This document shows, piece by piece, positions 10,550 to 21,911 of a stretch of DNA of 64,000 nucleotides (the first letter of the stretch is position 1; every line of letters begins with the position of its first letter). The stretch covers positions 1,550,001 to 1,614,000 of the forward strand of contig OX337241.1 in the NCBI GenBank assembly GCA_946965045.2, written 5' to 3'. The DNA is from Epithemia pelagica (lineage: Eukaryota > Bacillariophyta > Bacillariophyceae > Surirellales > Surirellaceae). The notes below the pieces were generated by a model. That model had not been told where the DNA came from. It searched no databases and was given only the letters and a program-made list of their open reading frames with translations. The translations under genes and the position numbers were made by a program.

Positions 10550-11114
10550 ATCCAGGATTATCGAAGAGAACCGTCGCTCTTTGTGCTGTTGTTCTTCTTC
10601 TCGCGCGTAGGTCTCATTCAATCTTTGGTTGGGTTCTTGTGCCGTTTTGAACCACCTTCGCGTGACGGCTTTAGCCCTTGTTTGAAGTAAGAAGAATCTC
10701 AGCTGCTGTGTGAGACATGACCTGGCGATTCTGTCCCAGAATTAGACCAGACCACTTAAATTTTTACGTCTCGCTGGGCTATCAGCTCCACTGTCAGCCT
10801 ACGTCAAAGTCGACTCTGATATCGTGAAATGAAGACAAAGAAAAGGGTTGCTACCGCGTTGGGGGGTTCAAGAGTTGGAGATATCATATTTGACATCCGA
10901 AACCTGCTTATTAACGATCAAATTTGACATCCGAAACCTGCTTATTAACGATCAAATTTGACATCCGAAACCTGCTTATTAACGAAGGGCGAAGCTTTCC
11001 ACGCATAGTAGGCTTCAGGTCGGCGGTTTGTGAGATCCGAAATGGACAACAAAAAATGGTCGGACTCGATATCTCCTATATATCCCTTTGATGCCGAAAA
11101 ACGAGCCATCAAAT
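10550..11114. other. Convergent intergenic region, 565 bp
   Basis: This lies between the 3' ends of Pol kappa and the histone deacetylase gene. The only structure seen is the 34-bp tandem repeat at 10888-10985. No RNA gene was recognised. Confidence 0.5.
10888..10985. repeat. Three-copy 34-bp tandem repeat
   Basis: A 34-bp unit starting ATTTGACATCCGAAACC begins at 10888, 10922 and 10956. The first two copies are identical over the full unit, and the third matches for 30 bp. It sits about 130 bp beyond the stop codon of the histone deacetylase gene, so it may fall in that gene's 3' UTR or terminator region. Confidence 0.9.
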
Positions 11115-14100
11115 TCAATGAGTTGAAGAAAACCTGCGCTCCAGGTCGTATGGATCGATCAGTGCATGTAAATGTCGGATAGCGCATTCAGAGAATAACG
11201 ACCTGTCCAATCCTGGAGAGATGTCTTCGCTGTCGGAATTAGAGGGATTAGACATCCCATATCCTCCCTCCAGAACCGAGACAACTTTCCCACTGCAGCA
11301 AATATCAGCAATCTCAAGAATCTTCCTAGTTGTCCAAGCATAATCTTCTGGGTCAAGGTCCAGTCCAACCCTTTCACGTCCGCCTCGCTCATGCCTGGCA
11401 TTTCCAACATCGCCTTTGCATGCATCGAAACCAGAACTGATGAGGATCAGATCAGGGTTAAACGCTCGAAGAGCAGGCAGAAGTCTGTTTTGGATGGCGT
11501 CTCGGTAGGCAAGGCGACCAGATGCTAAAGGTTGATATTTTGGATTTGGTGGTCTCGGTGAAGAAATATTATTGACAGAACCACTTTCGCTTCCTGCATC
11601 GCTGTTCTGACCGCTTTTTCTTGGTGTGCCAACTGGAGACTCTTCCTCTGGATCGCTGGTGCGTGTCTTTTGTCGTGTATTGTGAGTTCGAGTGACAGGT
11701 GGGGCAGGAGACGTATTATCCTTCCAGAGAGGAACCAGGGGTACATTAATGATGTTTAAAGCAAGATCGTCATCAGACCCTGTCCCTGGATAGAACTTAT
11801 ATTGGAACTGGCCAGATCCACGTTTCCGTTTGTCGTTGTCGTACAAGTGAATCGAAAAAAAGAAAAGCTTGCTTGGGTCATGGCATTTGCGTACAATTTC
11901 CTCTGTTCCATTTCCATGATGTACATCGATATCAACAATGGCACAACGTTCACAAAACAACCGTTCATGGGATATGGCATACAATGCTCCAGCTGCCACA
12001 TTGTTGAAAAGGCAAAAGCCACAGGATTCGCCTCCGTCCAGCAAACCGTTAACACCAGCGTGATGGCCAGGTGGCCGCACGACACAAAACGAATTTCGGT
12101 TTCTCCCCACAAGGACGCTAAAAACAAGTACAGTGAGAAACATGATTACCCATTGCTGTTTCGGTTTTCTGATTAATAAAAGGTCTTGACTTTGGATGCC
12201 CTCGGACTTACCAATCGACCGCATGTTGAACAGCTCCAGCAGCTCGTCGAGCAGCACGCAACGACCCTGCACTAAAAGCGGTGTCGGAGTTTGATACGCT
12301 TTTCACGGCAGATTCGCTCACTTTAATCATAGATCTTTGAACCATTGGGGTGAACGGGACGACATGAGTGCCCTTTCCATCATCCTCACCGAACTCACCG
12401 CCACTTGTTTTGAGTTGTTTCTCCAAATCCTTGCTCAAGTTGTGAAGGAAATGAAGATATTCTGTACTATGCACTCGACTCAACAGGTCCAAATTCGCTC
12501 TTTCAAATTCGCTTGAAAGAGTGATCTCGTGGTCCCGAATTTCTTCCTCACCACTTAGTAGATTTGGTTGTGAAACTCGTGTCATCACTGCAACGACACG
12601 ATCTGGAGCCTCCCAGTCTGCTTGCGACTTCGCAACGTGTTCCAAGCATTCGGGGTGATGCAAAACTAACGTTCGACTTGCACTGGATCGTTCGAATAAA
12701 CCGTTTCGAGTACTCCCAATCTCGACAGTTTTTTCGCGCAATGCTCTTTTCAATTCTCGACTCATTTTGACTCCTGCGCTCGTTTCTCGAAGATCCCGAG
12801 CTTTCAAAGATGCAATAGAGTATGCCGAATCGTAATATCCCTCGCCAGCCACATCAATAGGCCTTCTGAACTTGCCATCCGTTGCACTAACTCGAGAACC
12901 GCTCTCGACTAACAGTCCCATGACTTTCGCCCCCACACGACCAGCCCGCATGGCCCAATGAAGTGGCGTTTCACCTTGTTTGTTCTTAGCATCTATTTGG
13001 CTGTTTCGTAGCAGCAAGTAAGACACAATGTCTGCGTTTCCTGCCCTAGATGCCCAATGGACGGGTGTGTTGCCGTTGTTGTCACGGATATTTGGATCAG
13101 CGCCCGCCGAGAGCAGCAATCGGACCATTTCCAATGATACGGCAGCAAAACTATCCTTCACCATGCATAAGGATGCGGCAGTATGGAGTGGGGCAAACCC
13201 TGCACTGTCCAGGCGAGATAAAGCACCAACATTTCGGTTTGCAACTTCACCTAGCTCAAATTGAATAGATTCAATATCCAATTCGCAAACAGCCCGATGC
13301 AATTTACTCCTGCCAAACGAGCTGGATGGCCCGCAGACAACATGAAGCTTTGGCTCTTTCGCCTCCCCACTTTCTTCAGCCCTCGTTCCAGGTTCATCTT
13401 GTTCACTATCATCTTTTTCTTGCCCTTGGTCTGACTTGGCCTTTTCGTTGACTAGGGCTTCCAACTCACCATCCCAGGGCGTCACCGGAGAACTATCCCC
13501 ATCTCCAATCTTTCTTTTCTTTTCGGGAGTTACACCCAGCGCGTCTGGGTTTAGTATTTGCAACGAGAGACCTGGTTTTCCAGACGCGGATACTGGGTCA
13601 CTTACAAACAAAGGAGGCACTGGGACTTCGTTCAACCCTTTGGTCGCATACTCTGGTTCCGGTGGAGGTGTGTCAGCCCCTTCCCGATCATCCAACGGAC
13701 TGCTACTCATAATGGTCGTGTCTGATGGGTGGAAGGACGTCGTGACTTGTGCTGGGGCGGAGGAGTCTTTGGAAGGGACAACACCACCAGCTACACCCGC
13801 CAACATGCGAGCCGCCGCAATTTCAGCCAATTTCCGTTTCCCCGTGGCAGCCGGTGATGGTTCGGGAAATTTCCCCTTTTTAAAAGCTGACAAGGGATCC
13901 GGTGCCACAATTTTCATGGACGACGACGACGCAGTGGCTACGGAGGAAGTGACGGTCGGCCAGCCTGTGGTAGCGAGGCTACTGGTAGTAAACGACGGTG
14001 CCGCCATGGTAGAGTCCTCACCCGACGCCGCATGTACGGTAGAAAAGGCGTGCTGTGCACGAAGGGGTTGTCGGTCTTCGCCTGTACTGCTACTGCTACC

Positions 14101-14988
14101 ACTGACAAAGGGCATGCTTGGAGGCTGCAGTAGTGATGACCCTGAAACTGATGCCCCGCTCAAACCAGATATAACCTGCGCTGCAGATAGTGTTGCGGAG
14201 CTACCTCGTCGATTTCCTTTCATACTGGACAATATACCTGCGTTTGTTGCAGTGGCAAGTTGTTGCGATTTGTTTTGGGTTTGTTGTTGAGCCGCCTTTT
14301 GCTTTTTGCTCTTAGTTCCCGATGACTGGGTTCCAGAAGCGTTAGTGCTTCGACTCGGTTTCGACGAAGAATCTGGCGCAATGCCCATATCGACAAAATC
14401 GACATCCGTGGCGGATCCACCAGAAGATTCTTGAATCTTTTGCAGCTTCTGAAAGTATTTTTGAGCATGTGTGCGAGTTTGCACAACAGTCCGCGTCTTG
14501 ACCTTCGCCGCTACCTTTTTCCACTCTTTTCCAAACATTTGCAAGGCTTCCAGAAAGGCTTCGTGTTCTTGCTTTGTCCATCGCCCTGTTTGTTCTTGTC
14601 CAGATTCCACGACTTTTCCAGGAGTATTGGGATTCACGGCAATCTTACCTCCACCCGTCCTTTTCGAAACGGATGGTACAGCGCTGTTGCGTGAGGATGA
14701 GCCCCGAGGCTGATCGGATGCTCCATTTGCCATATCCAATACTTCGTCCTCTTCTTCTTCATCGTCTTCATCATCCTCGTAGTCATCCACATCCCCGGCA
14801 TCCTCGGCAGGGTTGGGTGGAAAATAGTGATGATCGGGCTTTGACGGACGTTGTTGCGGCAGAGTTGATATTCGGTTTGCGGAAGGACGGCGTTCACCAC
14901 CTTCGCCATTGGTCAAATCAAGAATCTTTGTATACTGAGGAGCCCTCTCATCGTGATAATCCTCATATTGCTCATTGGAATCTGACAT
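11115..14988 (-). CDS. MYB (SHAQKYF-like)-ankyrin-histone deacetylase fusion, 1259 aa, two exons
   Basis: Exon 1 is 14988-12212 and exon 2 is 12117-11115. The 94-nt intron (12118-12211, GTAAGT..TTTTAG) is phase 2 and joins ..AVD to CVLVGRNRN. Residues 60-90 are a long acidic run. A Myb-like domain at about 134-190 (GRWTKQEHEAFLEAL, then RTHAQKYFQKLQK) is a THAQKYF variant of the plant-type SHAQKYF class. A low-complexity linker of about 400 residues follows. Ankyrin repeats lie at about 595-710 (GFAPLHTAAS, GNTPVHWASR, GETPLHWAMR). The class II-type deacetylase domain runs from about 780 to the end, with RPPGHHAG, DIDVHHGNGTEE, SSGFDACKGD and EGGYG. These are the catalytic and zinc-ligand motifs, so it should be active. 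An insert of about 65 residues sits before the last zinc ligand. The nuclear role (DNA-targeted deacetylation) is inference. Confidence 0.9.
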
Positions 14989-17900
14989 TGTCAAAGCTTC
15001 CACGATTTCTTTTTATCTTCCTACAGCAGATTGCTTCTTCGTTGTTGCCTCGTGCCAAACCGAACCACACGAATATTGTTGTTGCTGTTTTTTGCAACCT
15101 AAACGAACAAGAAACGAACACAGTGAGATGACCAAAGAAGATAGGGAGGAAGTTGTTGGGACTCTCAGAGAGTGGAAAGTGGAACAGGTTTGACCTAAAG
15201 ATTCCATCGCAGTGGTCTCCACAAGGACACCCGTAGACCAGTCATGAAGGAACAAATGACGAACACCCTCCTGAAAACCCTCCTTTACAGAAGACCGGGC
15301 TCATGTATCTTTGCTGAATCAAAGTATATCCAAACAATAATCTCGCACCTGAAAGAGATGGAAATGGATGAGCCAGTTTGCAGTTATGGCTCGTTGAATA
15401 GATGGCGGTGAATGGTGTGCTGAATGAATGAATTCTGTTCGCTAGTTGATGGCTCGATTGGGATTCTCTTCTCTTCTCTTCTCTTTGAGCGAGGGTTGAT
15501 GTGTGTGGATCTGTAGTGTGTGTGTGATGTGTGTTGGGTCTCTTTTCTTGGTGGCAGTGTCAAGATTCAAAGATACTACGGGGTCTACGTAGATCCTACG
15601 TAGAGGGGGTGGATTCCACGGATCGTGATTTTTGTTGGATTCGCAGCAGTCACTAAGACTCCTTCAACCAAACCTCAAACTTCCCTTTCCAGTCAACGCA
15701 TCACAAAAGAGAATGCATAGGCTCTCTTTGGTTCCTTGTTTCTTCTTACCTCTCTTTCTTGTTTCTCTTGTTGCTCCTTGATGATGCGCAAGGACGACTT
15801 GCAACACAGAAGCGACGACGAAGGGAACTTTGAAGTTCTCTTGGCTTTTCTGTCCCTACTCGTGGACAAGATACAAGATACTTACTACGAGTCTATGGTC
15901 GGGCAATGACATTGATACTTTTCGTTCATGTGACCGGACCTACGTGTCAATCCAGAATCTGCCATCAGCTTGATCCTCAGCGGTTGGACAACCTTGAAAG
16001 AGAGGTGTATTTATAATCTTTGGGAGTCTTCCCAACCATCAAATCAATGACTCACGCTGAAGCTTATAGTGGATGTAGGAAGCCTCATCGGTACCCGCTC
16101 TTATATTATTATTGCCTTCTTATGTAAACTTGGGTCTAACGCTGAAGCTTTTGGAAATTTCCTGGCGCGCGCGTCTGATCTATTTAAAGGGAAAAACGAG
16201 TCTGCCGAGCAGACATCAATTCTCACACTGTCTATGTTGTAGTACTATTGCTACCTCTCTACGAGTACTAGTAGCTAGGGGAGTAGGAGTAGCAGAGAGC
16301 TCTAGCTAGAGACTCTACTAGCTACTCCTAGCGAGTACAGCCATGTCTAGGAGTACTAGGAGTACCTATTATGGTCCATGGTCTACGCCTACGCTTATGT
16401 CAAAACAATAACATCACATCACAATCAACTAACAGTGGGTACTCCTCTAGGAGCAGATCTCCCCCTGTCTTGGTCATATCATGCTCATCGAGTGCATCGA
16501 CCCAACGTCATATCCAGCTAATGCGCCATACGTCTCTCAAAAAACCATGTAGACCGACACAAGATTCAAAATCTCCAAGTTTACTTAATTGTCTTGAGTG
16601 ATGGTCTGAATATGCGATGAGGGGTGAAGAATCTTGCTAGTATCGCCCTGAGATCACAGTGGCCGAGAAAAGAAAATAGGCCCTCTTTCAACCAGGCCAA
16701 GTGGTTCCATATTGACCGGTACAGTTACAGCCCGAACGCTTCGCCATGAGTTTGTTTCTGCCCTAAGATTTGTCACCTTGGGTGGTTGTGAGTTGCCCTC
16801 CAACCTCCAAGCCTTTTTGGAAAGAAAGGACCACGTTGACTTCTGCAGACGGAGTCCGGAGAGTAATCAAGTCCTAAGACCTAAGACACCCCCTACTAGC
16901 TGGGAGCTGGGAGTACTCTAGAAAGAGTTGGAACAACCGTAGCTCCTCCTCATAAGTCCTAAGAGTAGTAGAGAAGAGAGAGAATGCGGAGAAGTAAAGA
17001 GGATTCCTCGCAATCTCTTGGTAGGTACCTGTATAGGTAGTCTAGAGAAGCCCAGAGCAGAGCAGGGTAACTCCTAGTAAACTAGGTAGGTAGGCGAGGA
17101 CCAGGAGAATCACAATGGGGCGCAAATTGACAGGCCTCAATGTCCAAGTAGAGAGCCAAGACTGAAGCTGGAGAGATGTAGATGTAGGAGTAGCTCCAAA
17201 GAGTAAGGCGCGATCAACTGGACGAACTACCTAGGTCGTGTAACAGATACAATTCGAAAATTCCGCGTTGTTCTTCTTGACGCGCCGCAAGTTCACGAGA
17301 GGGAGCGGTACGGTGTACGGTCATCTTCATTACGGCGTTGCCAGAGACGAGGAAGATGAACCCATAAGATCTTAATAGTCCCAAGAACCAAATGGGAGAC
17401 TAGGTAGATGTAGAGAGAAATGTTCAGTCTAGAGGTAGAGAGAACAAAGGGTGCCAAGATAGTTCTGGTCGCCTTTATTCTTTGTGACATCCCGGAAAGG
17501 AAAAACATCTATGAACGAACGCAATGGCGCGAGTTCAACTTTTGCGGGACAGAATGATCATGGATCGTGGGGGAAGATCATTAGGGTTCAGGCATTTGGG
17601 CAATACAGTTCGTGACACGGTTCTGGGTACATTTCTCCCCACAGTGAGTCCGCTCGATGACATGCACATGACCCACACCCACGACCAGACACGTCTCATT
17701 TTCGCAGACATGGAACGGGCAACGCACGGTCTGATTCAGTAGTCATAGATGTGTCAAGCTTGGTGTATTGAATGGTTGTCATTGGCTGTGCTCTGTTCTT
17801 TGGATGGCGGGGGAAGCGCGAGGCCGTCCAACAACCTGCTGGTTATCCGGGTCATTTCCAGAAAAGGGAATTCAGAATTCGACTTTGCTCTCGTTTGCCA

Positions 17901-18061
17901 AAGTTGGAGCGCTCAAAACACACAAACAAACGCACAGACAAAGTCACTTTTACCGAAATCAAACGAAATTCCCTCGCACAACTCTTCAGACAGACTATCG
18001 GCTCAGCTGATCCTCCATCACACACATTCTCTTTCTTTGATCTTCCTACCTATCACCAAGG
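14989..18061. other. Gene-poor region, about 3.1 kb
   Basis: No supportable gene was found; all open frames are short and without family features. Near the deacetylase start is its presumed promoter and 5' UTR. A TTCTC microsatellite lies at about 15464-15486. Two CTACGTAG palindromes occur at 15585-15592 and 15596-15603. From about 16240 to 17110 the DNA is rich in CTAG, AGTACT and GGAGTAG motifs, with imperfect inverted repeats around 16262-16340. This looks like decayed low-complexity sequence. The last few hundred bases should hold the MATE gene promoter. Confidence 0.5.
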
Positions 18062-20095
18062 ATGTGTCACTTGCTTCCGAGTATATCGTTGTCGCTTCTG
18101 GTGGCATTGTCAACGCCATTGAGTCCATCAACAACAAATGGGCTGCAGGGTGCATGGGCATTCTCCCCGCCGCAGTCATCAAGGATTCGCCCATCGGGTA
18201 GAACTTTGTCATGGCGACCACCACGACGGTCCCACGACTTGGCGTCGTCCGTGTCGACGTCGCAACTGCACATGAGTTCAACGATGGAACCCCCTCCAGG
18301 TCAACCTCATGGATATGCAGCCAGTGGCCAAACAAGTTTATCGCAGGCCTCTGTGGTTGTCTCTGGAGACCATACTCCACCTTCCTTTGGCTTACTGGCC
18401 GTTCGGTCTCTTTGGTCCAAGCTACGATCGGTGGCTCATGACCTCTCACCGGCCGCCACAAGCGAAAAGGTGCCCTCGTTCAAGAAACTGTTGCTCTTTG
18501 TGTCAACCATGGGACTGGTTCTGATTAGCGAGCCTCTCTTGAGTTTGGTTGACACCTCTGTGGTGGGTTGGACACAAGGTGCTTCGTCGGTCGTGCAGCT
18601 TGCAGCCATGGGGCCTGCCACGACGCTCATGGACACATTAATATATATGACCTACTTCCTTGCATTGGGGACAACAAATCTCTTGTCCGAAGGCATTGCC
18701 GGATCCCGATGGAGAGAGCTTCAGGAAACAACAAGTAATATCATGTCGGTCGCTGCTCTGGTTGGCCTTGGCTTGACAGGCCTTATTTGGTTTGCAAGTC
18801 CCTTTCTTTTAAAGACAATTGCTGGAGCTTCTGCATCTCCAGAGCTCTTGGGTTATGCGGTCCGATATACAAGAATCAGAGCCCTTGTGGCACCGGCGAC
18901 GATTATGGGTTTGGTGGCTCAGTCCTTTTGCACGGTCAACCAAAGCACCCGAGCTCCCGTTTTGGCGGTTCTGCTTGCCAGTGTAGTGAACATTTCTGGT
19001 GACCTGGCTCTTTCCAAGTATGGAGTTGTTGGTGCAGCCATTGCCACTGCCGTTTCTTCGGTTTCGGCGGCCTCGCTTCTATTGGTGGCCGTCAAACGAA
19101 AACTCAAGGAATGGCGACAAAAGGAAATCCAAGAATGGGAAAGTTCTCAAACAAGACCACCACTTGAGAAGGAACTTGCCCCTGTTGTGGCTCTCGAGTC
19201 TGCAGGTTTGAAGCATAGTGGAGATGATACAATGACTTCATTTGGTTCCTCGCTGGAACTCGAAGAGGAACCCCTTCCTCTTTCTTCTGCTTCCACAGTA
19301 GTGGAAGAAGAGCATGCCCCTTTCTCGTCGGCTACAGCACTTGAAGAAGAACATGTCGTCACATCTTCAGCTTCTACGTCCGTTATGGAAGAAGTTGACA
19401 GAAGAACTTCGGTGCAACCGACTACAGTACAAGCACCAGCTAAAGTTCCATTTCTCTCCCTTCCAAGTAAAGATTCGGTGGTACGGCTAGCTTCCGTGTC
19501 AGGACCGCTCTGCTTTAACATGTGGGCCAAAATGGGCTGCTACTCTGCTCTCACCTTGGCCGCAACCCGGTTCGGTGTGGTCCCCTTGGCGGCTCATAAC
19601 ATTCTCATGACACTGTACTACTTCTTTGGATGCTTTGCCGATTCAATCGGCATGTCGGCGCAGTCCTTCCTTCCTGCATCGCTGTATCCCCTGGATAAGA
19701 AGTCCTATCAAGCTACTCTGCGGAGACTCGTACTAGTTTCTGGCGTTGGCGCCGTGTTCTTGGGCAAGGCTGCACTCGTTTTGTTGCAAACCGCAGGTAG
19801 TTATTTAGCACGAGATGGTGCCATGCTCCAAGCAATGAAGACCCAAGGTCCCTTCTTGGCAATGGCCCTTGCGGTCCACCCCTTTGTGGTCTTGACAGAA
19901 GGGACAGTGATTGCAACTCGGGACTTTCGAAATTTGGTCATGACCTATGCATCGGCCGTTGGTATCCACGCTTTCTTGTTGGCCAAAGCCAGCAGCTTTA
20001 GCGCTGTTTGGCAAGCTCTGTTTGCTTTCCAAGTGGTTCGTTTGATAAATTACCGCCTCTGGAGAAAACGAGGAGACGCCCTCTCCTCTGCTTAA
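18062..20095 (+). CDS. Plastid-type MATE family transporter, 677 aa
   Basis: A multidrug and toxin extrusion-type secondary transporter, nearest in style to the DinF/EDS5 branch. The N-terminus is a signal peptide (SISLSLLVALSTPL) ending GAWA|FSPPQ, the Phe junction used for complex-plastid import, followed by a Ser/Arg-rich transit region. The plastid envelope is therefore the expected location. The first MATE half spans about 140-345 (EPLLSLVDTSVVG, then multiple hydrophobic helices). The second half spans about 473-670 (ASVSGPLCFNMW, ALTLAATRFG, AAHNI). Between them is an unusually long hydrophilic loop of about 125 residues (346-472), rich in Glu, with degenerate repeats of the type EEEHxxxSSAS. 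The substrate is unknown. Single intact exon. Confidence 0.87.
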   Translation: MCHLLPSISLSLLVALSTPLSPSTTNGLQGAWAFSPPQSSRIRPSGRTLSWRPPRRSHDLASSVSTSQLHMSSTMEPPPGQPHGYAASGQTSLSQASVVVSGDHTPPSFGLLAVRSLWSKLRSVAHDLSPAATSEKVPSFKKLLLFVSTMGLVLISEPLLSLVDTSVVGWTQGASSVVQLAAMGPATTLMDTLIYMTYFLALGTTNLLSEGIAGSRWRELQETTSNIMSVAALVGLGLTGLIWFASPFLLKTIAGASASPELLGYAVRYTRIRALVAPATIMGLVAQSFCTVNQSTRAPVLAVLLASVVNISGDLALSKYGVVGAAIATAVSSVSAASLLLVAVKRKLKEWRQKEIQEWESSQTRPPLEKELAPVVALESAGLKHSGDDTMTSFGSSLELEEEPLPLSSASTVVEEEHAPFSSATALEEEHVVTSSASTSVMEEVDRRTSVQPTTVQAPAKVPFLSLPSKDSVVRLASVSGPLCFNMWAKMGCYSALTLAATRFGVVPLAAHNILMTLYYFFGCFADSIGMSAQSFLPASLYPLDKKSYQATLRRLVLVSGVGAVFLGKAALVLLQTAGSYLARDGAMLQAMKTQGPFLAMALAVHPFVVLTEGTVIATRDFRNLVMTYASAVGIHAFLLAKASSFSAVWQALFAFQVVRLINYRLWRKRGDALSSA

Positions 20096-20681
20096 TCCAT
20101 GCTTTTCCCCGACTCATGAACGGTGCCGTTGTGAGGCCTCCTTATCCTATTTGGGCCAGACAAACGTCGGAGAGGCCTTTCCTCAGTTTGTTCTCTGCTT
20201 CTGTGACACAAACAAACAAGAGAACTTACGATTGTTCATGATAGCAGCTATAGTAATCTTCCGATTAAGTATGTATTTGTTAGCTATTCGTATGTTCGTT
20301 CCAAAGTGTAAGAAAGGAAATGATATCTATCTCATGTGACCAAGGACTTCCAGGATGAGAATGCTCCCGTCACTCTCATACTACGATTGAGCCGCTTTCA
20401 AAGCATCTCTAGAAAGGGACATCAATGGACTTCTGGAATTTATTGTGGAAGCACTCTCATGCTTCGACCAAACCGGTTTGAAGAATCTAATAATGAACAT
20501 CGATTTCATAGGATAGACTTTGGAATTGGTAAATAGGGAGTACATTTTTGTCTTTAGCACCGCAAACAAAGGTTTAAAGTCTATCAGACGACACAGAACG
20601 TAACATTAAGAAAAAAGACTGACACCGACACAGGACAATCAGGCAACACAGAAACATTGACACCAGAGACATGAGAAAGAC
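20096..20681. other. Convergent intergenic region, 586 bp
   Basis: This separates the 3' ends of the MATE gene and the minus-strand small protein gene. No RNA gene, repeat or conserved ORF was recognised. Confidence 0.5.
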
Positions 20682-21356
20682 TTAGGACATGAGCAATTCA
20701 TCAAACTTGTGAAAAACAGATTCGGGCCGCTGAGATCCCGAGTGCTTGCTCTTAGAAACATTGCGACTTTGCATATGAAGCATTTGTTGCTTCGGAGAAA
20801 CGGAAATAGGTTTCCCGGAAGAGATTTTTCGACGTGTGTGTGATTTACGTTGGTAGGAAAAGGAGCGCATCCGCTCGAACAATTCCACCGGCAATTCTCG
20901 CTCTTTCCCATAACTCCAATCCAACGTGAGAGTGAAGCGAGATGTTTGAGCGATTCCAGCCAGTATGGGTGGTTGTGAAGATGTCACACTCATGGGAAGA
21001 ACATTGTAATTGCGAACGCATACACTGCTGAACCGGACGCGCCTCGTTCTCCTCTCGTAGGAGGATAAGGAGGACGATGGACTGGATGAGATATTGCTCT
21101 TGGGGGGAGTGCGGACCGGTGTGTTAAAGCTTTCATCGCTGCTTTCAAGAGTGCTATCATCTTCAAGAGAAACGGAATCATCCTCGGATAAACTGTCAAC
21201 ATGGCTTGTTCCCGCAGTTTCTTTCTTCAGTAACAGCAAACATACCCTGGTGGCCAGATGCTCCAAGCATCGCGACAAGAAGTCGCATATACGACTCTGT
21301 GATGAGGTGCTGTTGAGTAACGAAAAAACGACCAGCAATATCAAGAGGTCAATCAT
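20682..21356 (-). CDS. Diatom-type conserved hypothetical protein, 224 aa
   Basis: The N-terminus is hydrophobic (MIDLLILLVVFSLLNS), either a signal anchor or a signal peptide. A Ser/Asp/Glu-rich stretch follows (about 60-105), then a conserved-looking block RRVRFSSVCVRNYNVLPM..(about 109-130) and LTLDWSYGKERELPVELFE (about 147-165). A VxFxxVxVRxYxxxL..LxLxWxY pattern is, from memory, common to many unnamed diatom proteins; its function is unknown. The C-terminus is basic (SYQRKSHTRRK). Single exon, single plausible ATG. No catalytic motif is visible. Confidence 0.6.
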   Translation of the reverse strand: MIDLLILLVVFSLLNSTSSQSRICDFLSRCLEHLATRVCLLLLKKETAGTSHVDSLSEDDSVSLEDDSTLESSDESFNTPVRTPPKSNISSSPSSSLSSYERRTRRVRFSSVCVRNYNVLPMSVTSSQPPILAGIAQTSRFTLTLDWSYGKERELPVELFERMRSFSYQRKSHTRRKISSGKPISVSPKQQMLHMQSRNVSKSKHSGSQRPESVFHKFDELLMS

Positions 21357-21556
21357 GCTTCACTTTTCTTGGATCAAAGGCTGCTTCCCATTCCGTCCAT
21401 ATCAATGGAAATGGACAATTATACTTGAATTCAAGGGAACAACAGTCAACCCAGAACCCCCAATTCCAACTCCCCAACCGTTCCGACGTTTTGCCGTAAG
21501 TAACGGACGATGACGACAAACGACACAACATCTTTTTTTTATCGCATGTCTTGTAT

Positions 21557-21702
21557 TAAGAAAACCCGTCCGTTGGGCATACGGAGCACCGTCATGGGTG
21601 CACGGGTCATTCCAAACAAAGAAGTGAACTAAAAATATAGGTTACAGAGTCACTACTCCCTATCTTCTCGATTTTCATACGTACGACATACATACTTTCT
21701 TA
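21557..21702 (-). repeat. 3' LTR of outer element
   Basis: The 146-bp LTR copy matches 44083-44228 without a difference seen by eye. Its ends form the short inverted repeat TAAGAAA..TTTCTTA. The purine tract next to 21703 is on the internal side, as expected for the 3' LTR of a minus-strand element. Confidence 0.9.
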
Positions 21703-21911
21703 GTCCCCTCAAACAGTTCTCGATCCCATTGAGAAATGTTTGCCATCCCAGTAGTAAGTGTATTCGGGCCAACTAGCCCAGGAAACCTCAAGACCTGCAC
21801 AAAACCTCATAAACGAAGATGAGGAAAGGACTCACTCTGGGGATCCATGATCATCAGTAGTATCCCAAAGGATCAGACTCAACAAATGATTGCGTTTCTG
21901 TCCTCCTGGAA

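Noticed and set aside
10888-10985. Possible CRISPR array
   Set aside because: The repeats are contiguous with no unique spacers, in a eukaryotic genome.
13436-14290. 284-codon plus-strand frame opposite the deacetylase gene
   Set aside because: It is antisense to the low-complexity linker of a well-supported gene and has no family features.
14989-18061. tRNA or other RNA genes in the gene-poor stretch
   Set aside because: Looked for B-box-like GTTCAANNC and cloverleaf pairing by eye; none convincing. A tRNAscan-SE run would decide.
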